A stretch of 64,000 nucleotides of DNA from Sandaracinus sp. (GTDB lineage Bacteria; Myxococcota_A; Polyangia; Polyangiales; Houyiibacteriaceae): positions 23,361 through 87,360 of the forward strand of contig PABA01000110.1 of NCBI GenBank assembly GCA_002699025.1. The letters are read 5' to 3'. Under the pieces are notes generated by a model. The model did no database searches and was not told the origin of the DNA. It saw nothing but the letters and a program-made list of their open reading frames with translations. Made by a program: the position numbers and the translations under genes. Below, piece by piece: positions 15,468-23,281 of the stretch (its first letter is position 1; each line of letters begins with the position of its first letter).

Positions 15468-16645
15468 GGGAGCTCGCGAGCCCGCCGGTCGAGCGGGCCT
15501 TCGTCGACGAGGCGCTCCTCGAGGCCGCCTGGGAGCCGGCCGGAGCCCTCGTCGAGGAGGCCCGCGCCACCGAGGAGGCCGCCGCGAACGCCGGCGAAGC
15601 CCTCCGCGCGCTCGTGCGCCTCTACGGCGAGCGGGGCCTCCTCCGCCTGGTCACCACCGAGGCCTTCGGTGGCGCCGCCGCGGCCGTCTCGAGCCGGGCC
15701 CTCTGCCTCGTGCGCGAGCGCCTCGGTCATGCGTCGCCCCTCTGCGAGCTCGCCTTCGCCATGCAGGGGCTCGGCAGCTACCCGATGACGCACGCCGCCC
15801 TCGAGCTCGGCACCCCCGCCGCGGCCGAGCTCTACCTGCCGCGCGTCGTCTCGGGCGAGGCCGTCGCCGCCTTCGCGCTCACCGAGCCCGGCGCCGGGAC
15901 CGACCTCGGCGGCATCGTCACGACCGCGCGCCGCGAGGGCGACGAGTACGTCCTCGACGGCGAGAAGATCTACATCTCCAACGCCGGCGTCGCCGACGTC
16001 TACGTGGTCTTCGCGGCCACCGCCCCGCCGGGCGAGCGCCGCCGCCTCAGCGCCTTCGCCGTGCCCGCCGACGCCGCGGGCCTCGAGACGGCGCCCCAGC
16101 CCGTGCTCGGCGGCCACCCCATCGGGCGCGTGCTCCTCGACGGGGTCCGCGTGCCGGCCGCCATGCGCCTCGGCGAGGAGGGCCGCGGGCTCGGCCTCGC
16201 GCTCGCCACGCTCCACCGCTTCCGGCCCACCGTCGGCGCCGCCGCCCTGGGCTTCGCGCAGCGGGCCCTCGACGAGTCCGTCGCGCACGTGAAGCGCCGC
16301 GAGCAGTTCGGGGCGCCGCTCGCCGAGCTCCCGCTCGTGCAGGCGCGGCTCGCGGACATGGCCTGCGAGCTCGAGGCCGCGCGCCTGCTCGTCTACCGGG
16401 CCGCCGCGACCCTCGACGCCGGGGAGGAGCGCGGGGCCGTGGCCCGCACCGGCTCGATGGCGAAGCTCGTCGCGACCGAGGCCGCGCAGCGGGTCATCGA
16501 CTCGGCGGTGCAGCTCCACGGCGGGAGCGGCGTGGACACGCGCGGCGTCGTCGCGCGGCTCTACGAAGAGGTGCGGGCGCTCCGGATCTACGAGGGCACG
16601 AACGACGTGCAGAAGCTGCTGATCGCCCGCGAGCTCTTGAAGTAG
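15464..16645 (+). CDS. Acyl-CoA dehydrogenase
   Basis: A 393-residue FAD-dependent acyl-CoA dehydrogenase. The flavin-binding AFALTEPGAGTDLGGI and YVLDGEKIYISNAGVADVYVVFA blocks are clear, with the C-terminal helical domain FRPTVGAAALGFAQRALDESVAHVKRREQFGAPL and the end motif QLHGGSGVDTRGVVARLYEEVRALRIYEGTNDVQKLLIA; the Glu of YEGTN is the usual position of the catalytic base in many family members. The GTG at 15464 (GTGA overlap with the preceding stop) is preferred over the longer frame from 15434. Third gene of the RidA-hydratase-dehydrogenase operon; it would introduce an alpha-beta double bond in a CoA thioester, passing electrons to ETF (not in this window). Confidence 0.9.
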   Translation: MRELASPPVERAFVDEALLEAAWEPAGALVEEARATEEAAANAGEALRALVRLYGERGLLRLVTTEAFGGAAAAVSSRALCLVRERLGHASPLCELAFAMQGLGSYPMTHAALELGTPAAAELYLPRVVSGEAVAAFALTEPGAGTDLGGIVTTARREGDEYVLDGEKIYISNAGVADVYVVFAATAPPGERRRLSAFAVPADAAGLETAPQPVLGGHPIGRVLLDGVRVPAAMRLGEEGRGLGLALATLHRFRPTVGAAALGFAQRALDESVAHVKRREQFGAPLAELPLVQARLADMACELEAARLLVYRAAATLDAGEERGAVARTGSMAKLVATEAAQRVIDSAVQLHGGSGVDTRGVVARLYEEVRALRIYEGTNDVQKLLIARELLK

Positions 16646-16748
16646 CGCCGGTCGAGGCCGGGCGCGGGCTCGGGTCGTGACGCGGCTCGTCGCCCGCGCC
16701 GTACGGGCCCCGGCGCCCGCGCGCAGCGCGGCGGGTCGCGGTGAAGGC

Positions 16749-17924
16749 TCAGCGGCCGTCGAGGGGGCGCAGGCCGAGCTCGTCGAGGGCGAAGACGGCG
16801 GCGCTGATCGGGTGCGGCGCCTTGCGGAAGGCGTCCTCGACCTGCTCCTGGAAGACGCCGACGGTCCAGGGCGTGAACGTCGCCGCGAGGAGCGTGTCGC
16901 GATGCGGCGCGGCGACCACGAGCGGATCCTCGAGCTCGGCCCGGAGCACGCGGTGGAGCGTCGGGAGGAGCAGGCGGGCGGCGTCGAGGCCGTCGCCGGT
17001 CTTGCCGACCACGAAGGCGCCGTCGTCGCCCTCGACGTGGGCGAAGCGGCACTGCTGCGAGCGCCGCGCGAGGTTGCGGATGGCCTCGGCGCGCACGGCG
17101 CCGCCCTCCGCGCGCCAGGCGTCGACCTCGTCCCGGCGGACGTAGCGGGCCCGCCCGGGGTAGGCGAGCTGGAGCGCGACCTTCACGTCGGCGCCGAGCG
17201 GCGCGAGGTAGAGCTCGCCGCGGGCGTCGCTCTCGGGGAGGCCGTCGAGGAAGCTCGGGCCGACGAGGCGCGGGAGCAGGCGCGGGGCGGCCTCCTCCCA
17301 GGGGAGGCGCTCGGCGTCCTCGCGGCGCAGCATGCGCGCCATCTTCGCGGCGGCCTGGTGGACGGCGTCGAAGCCCTGGTCGCCGGTGGCCTCGGCGACG
17401 CGCTGGAGGTCGACGATGGCGCCGTCGTCGAGGGTCACCTCGTAGCCGAAGCGCTCGAGGATGCGCGCCCCGGGGACCTCGTCGGCGAGGGCGAGGGCGA
17501 AGCCGCGGACGACCCGGCCCACGGGCCCCTCGCCGCGCGCCTCGGCCTCGGCCTGGCGGATGCGCTCGGCGAGGGCGTCGCAGGGCTCGTCCGCGTCGAG
17601 GGCGTCGTCGATGGCGGCGAAGGGGTCGAAGAAGCCGTGGTCGCCGAGGAGCACGCGGTGGGCGCGCTCGCGGACGACGTGGCGGCCGCCGAGGACGTCG
17701 GCGAGGACGAGGCCGAGGAGCGCGCCGGCGCCCTCGAGGAAGCGGTCGTCGTCCTCGTCGGCGGCGTCCGTCTCGTGGGCGAAGAGGTCGACCTGGTCGG
17801 CGAGGAAGGCGATGGCCTCCTCCCCGCGCGGCAGCTCCCCTTCGCCGCGCCAGGCCCAGAAGGCGCGGGCGGCCTCGACGAAGGGCCCGCCGCGCTCGCG
17901 GATGGCGTCGAGCCAGTCGGCCAT
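16749..17924 (-). CDS. DUF1444-like hypothetical protein
   Basis: A 391-residue soluble acidic protein starting MADWLDAIRERGG. The second half resembles DUF1444 (YtpQ-like): LPRLVGPSFLDGLP, then the substrate-independent core AEAIRNLARRSQQ, a GDGLDAARLLLPTLH helix and LVVAAPHRDTLLAA near the end, in the order I associate with that family. The first half is Asp/Glu-rich and helical. The family function is unknown. It sits between the RidA operon and the creatininase/CoA-ligase pair but on the opposite strand to the former and 223 bp from the latter, so functional connection is not evident. Assignment to DUF1444 is from memory of the motif order only. Confidence 0.6.
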   Translation of the reverse strand: MADWLDAIRERGGPFVEAARAFWAWRGEGELPRGEEAIAFLADQVDLFAHETDAADEDDDRFLEGAGALLGLVLADVLGGRHVVRERAHRVLLGDHGFFDPFAAIDDALDADEPCDALAERIRQAEAEARGEGPVGRVVRGFALALADEVPGARILERFGYEVTLDDGAIVDLQRVAEATGDQGFDAVHQAAAKMARMLRREDAERLPWEEAAPRLLPRLVGPSFLDGLPESDARGELYLAPLGADVKVALQLAYPGRARYVRRDEVDAWRAEGGAVRAEAIRNLARRSQQCRFAHVEGDDGAFVVGKTGDGLDAARLLLPTLHRVLRAELEDPLVVAAPHRDTLLAATFTPWTVGVFQEQVEDAFRKAPHPISAAVFALDELGLRPLDGR

Positions 17925-18032
17925 GGGCGCGAGGATACCATCGCCGCGGCGCCCGCTTCGCGTCGTCGCGGCGCTCCGCTCTCGTTCGGTCATGCGGGAG
18001 CCGGCGCCGTGGGGAGGAGTCGGCGCGGCGCG

Positions 18033-18071
18033 GAGCCGCCGAATCGAGCCGCCGAACCGAGCCGCCGAACC
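18033..18071. repeat. 13-bp tandem repeat, three copies
   Basis: Three units of GAGCCGCCGAAYC (18033, 18046, 18059) followed by GAGCGAGCG, in the non-coding gap between the DUF1444-like gene and the creatininase gene. No coding or regulatory role is evident. Confidence 0.8.
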
Positions 18072-18147
18072 GAGCGAGCGTCCGCGCCGACGCGGCGGGG
18101 GGCCACGACCGGCTTCGCGCTCGGCGAAGGGGCGGCTCGGGCGCCGC

Positions 18148-18909
18148 TCAGCCTTCGAGCAGCTCCTCGGCGGCGGTCGCGTAGATGTCCGCGAGCACAT
18201 CGTGGAGCGCGTTCCCCTCCGCCTCGGTCGCGTCGGCGGGCCAGCCGAAGTAGGCCTCCGGGCCGCCGGACTCCTCGAAGCTCTCCTTGCCGTCGCGGAT
18301 GGCGACGCTGAGCGAGCTCGGGTTCGGCGCCAGCTTCTCGGCGATGGTCCGCCGCACGAGGAAGGGCTCGGCGGCCATCACCAGGCTCGTCTCGTAGCGC
18401 CCGGCGTGGCAGGCGCCGCTCTTGAACTCGTCGCCGAGCCGGAGCGCGTGCGGTTTGCGCGTCACGTCCGGGAAGGCGACCCGGGCGCCGCCCTCGCGCG
18501 CGGCCTCCATCCCCTCGCGCAGCGCCTGCAGGTTCCCCGGCTCGAGGTGCGCGTTGCAGATCACGACCGCCGCGAAGCCCGCCCGCTCGGCGCCGAGGAT
18601 CACGTCGCGCACCATCGCCCGCGCGGTGTCGAGCGGCAGCGAGATGGTCCCCCCGAAGCCCGCCGCGAACTCGGTCACGGCGTAGGCGAGCGGCGGGAGC
18701 ACGGCGGCGGCCCGCCCCTTCCCGCGCAGCCGTCGCACGGCCCGCTCGGCCGAGGTGCGCGAGATGATCACGTCCGTCGAGAGCGGCAGATGGGGCCCGT
18801 GCGCCTCCGTGGCGCCGGTCGGGAGGAAGCCGACGGCGCCCGCGTCCCGCAGCGTGGCCGCCTCGGGGTAGGTCATGTCGGCGAGGTGCAGCGGGAGGTC
18901 GCGCTCCAT
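18148..18909 (-). CDS. Creatininase family amidohydrolase
   Basis: A 253-residue member of the creatininase superfamily, metal-dependent hydrolases of amides and cyclic amides. The hallmark is PTGATEAHGPHLPLSTD (Glu, His and Asp metal ligands, about residues 30-46), followed by AVTEFAAGFGGTISL and VICNAHLEPGNLQAL where creatininase has the NGHGGN loop, and a second Glu region GRYETSLVMA. Members include creatininase, MftE and several hydrolases in aromatic-compound gene clusters. It starts 29 bp downstream of the CoA ligase gene on the same strand, so the two are co-transcribed; a role in opening or hydrolysing a ring-derived CoA intermediate is an inference from that position. Confidence 0.85.
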   Translation of the reverse strand: MERDLPLHLADMTYPEAATLRDAGAVGFLPTGATEAHGPHLPLSTDVIISRTSAERAVRRLRGKGRAAAVLPPLAYAVTEFAAGFGGTISLPLDTARAMVRDVILGAERAGFAAVVICNAHLEPGNLQALREGMEAAREGGARVAFPDVTRKPHALRLGDEFKSGACHAGRYETSLVMAAEPFLVRRTIAEKLAPNPSSLSVAIRDGKESFEESGGPEAYFGWPADATEAEGNALHDVLADIYATAAEELLEG

Positions 18910-18938
18910 GCGCCGATGCTACCCCATCGGCGCGCGCC

Positions 18939-20492
18939 TCACCGGAGCGCGCGGCGCAGGATCTTCCCGCGGTCGTTCCGCGGGAGCGCGTCCACGAAGG
19001 CCACCTCCCGCGGGAACTTGTAGCGGGTCAGCCGCGTCTTGGCGTGCTCCTGGAGCTCCGCCACCAGCGCCTCGCTCGCCTCGAAGCCCTCGCGGAGCGC
19101 CACGAAGGCCTTGGGGATGGTCAGCCCGGCGTCGTCGTCCACGCCGATGATCGCGCACTCGCGCACGGCCGGGTGCGTCGCCAGGCAGTCCTCGATCTCG
19201 AGCGGGCTCACGAACTGGCCGCGCACCTTGAGCATGTCGTCGTCCCGGCCGGCGTAGAAGAAGTAGCCGTCGGCGTCGCGGCGGAAGAGGTCGGCGGTCA
19301 CGCACCAGTCGCCGCGGAAGGTCGCGCGGGAGGCGTCCTGGCGCTGCCAGTAGCAGAGCGCCGTGGAGTCGCCGCGCACCCAGAGCCGGCCGATCTCTCC
19401 GTCGGGCACGTCCTGCCCGTCCGGGCCGACCACGCGGGCCTCGTAGCCCTCCACGATGCGCCCGAGCGAGCCGGGCTTCACGTCGCCGGGGCGGTTCGTG
19501 ATGTAGATGTGGAACATCTCCGCCGAGCCGATGCCGTCGAGGATCTCGGCGTCCGGCCAGCGCGCCTTCCAGCGGTGGTAGAGGTCCGGCGGGAGCGCCT
19601 CGCCGGCGCTGAGGCAGATGCGCACCGAGGAGAGGTCCGCGTCCCGCTCCGTGTCGACCATCTGCCGGATCATGGCCGGCACGTTCGTCAGCACGGTCAC
19701 GCGATGCCGCTCGATGTGGTCGATGAGCCGGTCGGCCGTGGGCTTGTCCGGGAAGAGCACGATCTTCCCGCCGACGGCGAAGGGGAACATCAGGTTGGTG
19801 CCCGTGCCGTAGCCGAAGAAGAGGCGCGAGACGCTGACGAAGACGTCGTCCTCGTTCAGGCCGAGCACGCCCTTGCCGTAGACCTCCGTGTTGAAGGCAA
19901 AGTGGCGGTGGAAGTGGACGGCGCCCTTGGGCTTGCCGGTCGTGCCACTCGTGAAGAGCCAGCCGGCGATGTCGTCCCTGGAGGTGTCCGCGTTCTCGGC
20001 CTCCGGGTCGGCCTCCGCGAGCGCGTCCTCCCAGCGCTCCCAGCCTTCGGGGCACGCCCCCTCGCCGACCATCAGGCGCACGCGACAGCGCGGGTGCTTC
20101 TCCATGAGCGGGCCGAGCCGGTCGAGGGTCTTCGCGTCGGCGACGACGGCGCGGGCGCGCGTGTAGCCGAGCAGGTAGTCCATGTCGTCGGCCGTGAGCA
20201 GGGGGTTGGCCATGCAGAAGACGCCGCCCGCCTTGAGGATGCCGAACCAGCACTCGACGAACTCGACGCCGTCGAAGAGCAGCATGAGCACGCGGTCTTC
20301 GAGGTCGATGCCGCGCTTCCGGAGCGCGTCGCCGGCCCGGGTCGCGCGGCGCTGGATCTCGGCGTAGGTGTGCTCTTCGTCGCCGACGGCCACGGCCACC
20401 CGGTCGCCCCGCCCCTCCTCGACGCGGGCGTCGAGGTAGTAGTGCGCGAGGTTGAAGCGTTCCGGGAAGGACGGGAGGTCGGCGGCGCTCAT
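18939..20492 (-). CDS. Benzoate-CoA ligase family protein
   Basis: A 517-residue adenylate-forming enzyme. The AMP-binding P-loop is WLFTSGTTGKPKGAVHFH (about 188-205); other blocks are LFFGYGTGTNLMFP, ICLSAGEALPPDLYHRW, DGIGSAEMFHIYITN, and the C-terminal hinge and catalytic Lys region YFFYAGRDDDMLKVRGQFVSPLEIE with the late LPRNDRGKILRRAL. FSAMEMFHIYITN-type sequence and the FGYGTG loop are typical of benzoate/2-aminobenzoate-CoA ligases rather than acetyl-CoA synthetases. It would activate an aromatic acid to its CoA thioester with ATP. Together with the creatininase gene it forms a two-gene minus-strand operon. The exact acid cannot be told from the sequence. Confidence 0.88.
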   Translation of the reverse strand: MSAADLPSFPERFNLAHYYLDARVEEGRGDRVAVAVGDEEHTYAEIQRRATRAGDALRKRGIDLEDRVLMLLFDGVEFVECWFGILKAGGVFCMANPLLTADDMDYLLGYTRARAVVADAKTLDRLGPLMEKHPRCRVRLMVGEGACPEGWERWEDALAEADPEAENADTSRDDIAGWLFTSGTTGKPKGAVHFHRHFAFNTEVYGKGVLGLNEDDVFVSVSRLFFGYGTGTNLMFPFAVGGKIVLFPDKPTADRLIDHIERHRVTVLTNVPAMIRQMVDTERDADLSSVRICLSAGEALPPDLYHRWKARWPDAEILDGIGSAEMFHIYITNRPGDVKPGSLGRIVEGYEARVVGPDGQDVPDGEIGRLWVRGDSTALCYWQRQDASRATFRGDWCVTADLFRRDADGYFFYAGRDDDMLKVRGQFVSPLEIEDCLATHPAVRECAIIGVDDDAGLTIPKAFVALREGFEASEALVAELQEHAKTRLTRYKFPREVAFVDALPRNDRGKILRRALR

Positions 20493-20689
20493 GGGCGGCG
20501 AGGGTATGCGCTCGGCCGCGGGCGGTGGGTGAGGGCGCTCTCAGGGCGCGCCAGCGCTCGGTGCCCGTGCGCGGCGGCGTTCGTACCGTGCGTGCCGGGC
20601 CTTCCCCTCGACGTCCGCGCGCGATCCGCTCGAAGAGCCCCTCGCGCGGGTCGCACGCGGTCCTCGGGCGCCCCTGGCGCGGCGCGTTC

Positions 20690-21406
20690 TCAGGCGCGCG
20701 GTCGCCGGTCGGTCTCGGCGGGGAGCTCGGGCGGCCCGTCGTGCCAGACCAGCTCGCTCTCGTGGAGCGCCGCGAAGATCTCCCCCGTGCGCTCCGTGAC
20801 CGCCTCGAAGGTCGGCGGCTCCGCCACCTCGGTCGCCAGGCTGGTCACGCCCTTGTCCGAGATGCCGCAGGGGACGATCAGCCCGAAGTGCGAGAGGTCC
20901 GTCGTCACGTTCAGCGCGAAGCCGTGCATCGTGACCCAGCGGCTGATGCGCACGCCCACGGCGCCGATCTTCCGCGGCCGCGCCCCATGCGCGTCGAGCC
21001 AGGTGCCGTTGAAGCCCTCGAGCCGCTCGGCCTCCACGCCGTGCTCGGCGCAGACGCGGATCATCGTCTCCTCGAGGGAGGCGACGTACTTGCGCACGTC
21101 CTGCCGGTCCGGCTTCAGGTCGAGGATCGGGTAGCCGACGAGCTGCCCCGGCCCGTGGTAGGTCACGTCGCCGCCCCGGCCGATCTCGTGCACCTCGAAG
21201 CCGCGCGCCCGGAAGGCCTCCGGCGAGAGGAGCAGGTTCTTGCCGTCCTTCACGCCCCGCCCGAGCGTGACCACGGGCGGGTGCTCGAGCAGGAGCAGCA
21301 CGTCCTCGACGGCGCCCGCCTTCCGCGCCTCGACGAGGCGCTCCTGGAGCGCGAGGGCCTCCGCGTAGCCGACGCGACCGAGGCGATGAGCGTGGAGCCG
21401 GCGCAT
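20690..21406 (-). CDS. lipB: Octanoyltransferase LipB
   Basis: A 238-residue lipoyl(octanoyl) transferase that moves the octanoyl group from acyl carrier protein to the lipoyl domains of oxo-acid dehydrogenases and the glycine cleavage H protein. Signatures are EHPPVVTLGRGVK, RGGDVTYHGPGQLVGYPILDL (the core motif), the catalytic Lys in RPRKIGAVGVRI and the catalytic Cys in IVPCGISDKGVTSL. The start at 21406 (MRRLHAHRLGRVGY) gives the usual family length; the open frame extends 49 residues further upstream through repeat DNA and is not used. It lies downstream of lpdA and the E1-alpha gene, all minus strand, grouping lipoate attachment with lipoate-using enzymes. Confidence 0.95.
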   Translation of the reverse strand: MRRLHAHRLGRVGYAEALALQERLVEARKAGAVEDVLLLLEHPPVVTLGRGVKDGKNLLLSPEAFRARGFEVHEIGRGGDVTYHGPGQLVGYPILDLKPDRQDVRKYVASLEETMIRVCAEHGVEAERLEGFNGTWLDAHGARPRKIGAVGVRISRWVTMHGFALNVTTDLSHFGLIVPCGISDKGVTSLATEVAEPPTFEAVTERTGEIFAALHESELVWHDGPPELPAETDRRPRA

Positions 21407-21717
21407 GACGCAGCAATAGGGCAGGGCGCCCCTCCCCGCCAGCCAGCCCCGAAGATGCCCCGCGACTGCGAAGGGGAGGGGGGCCGGCCGCGAACGCGGC
21501 GAAGTCACGCCCGGTGAAGGGTCGCGCGCCGGCCGCGAACGCGGCCAGGTCACGCCCCGGCGAAGGGTCGCGCGCCGGCCGCGAACGCGGCGAGGTCACG
21601 CCCCTGCGAAGGGTCGCGCCCCGGCCGCGACGCGGCGAAGAGCGAAGCGAGCGCCGAGGGGCCTGCGGGCCCACTGCCGAGCCCGAATCAGCGAGCGCAG
21701 CGGGCGGAAGCCGCCGT
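21407..21717. other. Gene-free gap of 311 bp with repeats
   Basis: Between lipB and lpdA, both minus strand. It holds the tandem array at 21486-21638 and, just before it (21462-21482), the element CGCGACTGCGAAGGGGAGG that recurs near the right end of the window (63741-63762 and 63889-63906). No open frame with credible coding character was found. Confidence 0.7.
21486..21638. repeat. 45/46-bp tandem repeat, three copies plus part
   Basis: Units start at GGCCGCGAACGCGGC at 21486, 21531 and 21577, with a partial fourth at 21623. Each unit contains the palindrome GCCGCGAACGCGGC, then AGGTCACGCCC and GAAGGGTCGCGC. The internal palindrome in every copy suggests a string of small hairpins if transcribed. 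Confidence 0.9.
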
Positions 21718-23148
21718 CTACTTCTTCTTGCGGTTCATGATGTGCACGGCCTCGCCGAGCGCGGCCTTGAAGGCCTCCATCACACCCTCGCCGAGCGTCG
21801 GGTGCGGGTGCACCGTCAGCGCCACGTCCTCCGCGAAGGCGTGCATCTCCATCGCGAGCGCGCCCTCGCTGATCAGGTCCGCCGCCTCGGGCCCGACGAT
21901 GGTCACGCCGAGCACCTTGTCGTCGTTCTCCGGGTCCGTGAGCACCTTGATGAACCCATCCGTCGAGTCCACGGCCATGGCGCGTCCGAGCGCGGCGAAG
22001 GGGAACTTCGCGACGTTCACCTTCCGGCCCTGCTTCTTCGCCTCGGTCTCCGTGAGGCCCACGGTCGCGATCTCCGGCTCCGTGAAGATCGCCGCCGGCA
22101 TGGCCACCACGTCGAGCATCGCGCCCTTGTGCCCCGCGATGATCTCCGCCGCGATCTCGCCCTCCTTGCTCGCCTTGTGCGCGAGGTAGGGCAGGCCGCA
22201 GACGTCGCCGATGGCGTAGATGCCGTCGACGTTCGTCTTCAGGTACTCGTCGACCTGGATGTGGCCGCGGTCGTCGAGCTTCACGCCGACCTCCTCGAGG
22301 CCGAGGCCCTGCGTGTTCGGCCGGAAGCCCACGGCGACGAGCACCTTGTCGGCCTTCAGCTTCTCGTCCTTGCCGTCGACCTCGACGACCACCTCGGCCT
22401 TGCCCTTCTTGACCGAGACGCTCTTCGCCTTGGCCTTCGTGAGCACGCGCGCCGGGTTGTCGCCCTTCGTGAAGTGCTTCTCCACGACCCGCACGACGTC
22501 CTTGTCCGTGCCGGGCAGGATCTGGTCCATCATCTCGACCACCGTCACCTCGGTGCCGAGCTTCTGGTAGACCATCCCGAGCTCCATCCCGATCACGCCG
22601 CCGCCGATCTGGACCATCTTCTTCGGCGCCTCCTGGAGGCTCACCGCCTCGCGCGCCGTGATGATCGTCTCGCCGTCCGGCTCGAAGCCGGGGATCTGGA
22701 TGATGCTGGTGCCGGTCGCGACGATGATGCCCTTCGTCGCCTCGTACTGCTGCTTCTTCCCGTCCGGGTCCGTGACCTCGACGGTCTTGGCGTCGACGAA
22801 GCGCGCCGCGCCGAAGGCCACGTCGGCGCCGTTGCCCTTCACGAGCCCCTTCACGCCGCTCGTGAGCTTCTTGACGATGCCGTCCTTCCACTCCTGCATC
22901 TTCGCGACGTCGACCTTCAGGCCCTCGACGCTGATGCCCATGTGCTGGGCGTTCTGGACGTGGTGGGCGAGCCCGGACGCGGCGATGAGCGCCTTGGAGG
23001 GGATGCAGCCCCAGTTGAGGCAGACGCCGCCCCAGTACTCCTTCTCCACGCAGAGCGTCTTCACGCCGAGCTGGCCCAGCCGGATGGCGGCGACGTACCC
23101 GCCGGGCCCGGCGCCGATGACGATCGCCTCGTAGGTCTTCTTGGCCAT
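21718..23148 (-). CDS. lpdA: Dihydrolipoyl dehydrogenase (E3)
   Basis: A 476-residue FAD flavoprotein that reoxidises dihydrolipoyl groups in 2-oxo-acid dehydrogenase complexes with NAD. Marks: FAD-binding VIGAGPGGYVAAIRLGQLG, the redox disulfide GGVCLNWGCIPSK (about residues 40-52), NAD-binding VQIGGGVIGMELGMVYQKLG, GIYAIGDVCG, and the C-terminal active-site VHPHPTLGEGVMEA with the catalytic His-Glu pair. Length is typical. Lys-rich surface segments are normal for the family. It is 133 bp downstream of the E1-alpha gene on the same strand; lipB follows. The E2 and E1-beta genes are not present in this window. Confidence 0.97.
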   Translation of the reverse strand: MAKKTYEAIVIGAGPGGYVAAIRLGQLGVKTLCVEKEYWGGVCLNWGCIPSKALIAASGLAHHVQNAQHMGISVEGLKVDVAKMQEWKDGIVKKLTSGVKGLVKGNGADVAFGAARFVDAKTVEVTDPDGKKQQYEATKGIIVATGTSIIQIPGFEPDGETIITAREAVSLQEAPKKMVQIGGGVIGMELGMVYQKLGTEVTVVEMMDQILPGTDKDVVRVVEKHFTKGDNPARVLTKAKAKSVSVKKGKAEVVVEVDGKDEKLKADKVLVAVGFRPNTQGLGLEEVGVKLDDRGHIQVDEYLKTNVDGIYAIGDVCGLPYLAHKASKEGEIAAEIIAGHKGAMLDVVAMPAAIFTEPEIATVGLTETEAKKQGRKVNVAKFPFAALGRAMAVDSTDGFIKVLTDPENDDKVLGVTIVGPEAADLISEGALAMEMHAFAEDVALTVHPHPTLGEGVMEAFKAALGEAVHIMNRKKK

Positions 23149-23281
23149 GCTTCCTCTCTGGTCGTTGCGCGGCGAGCGTGGTCGCCGCCTCCGCCCTGTC
23201 TAGGGCGCAATCCGTGCGGGGCGAGCCCCGCGTTCAGCTCGTTTGGCTCGGGGGTGGGTCCGGAGCGAGTCGGGGCGGCGC

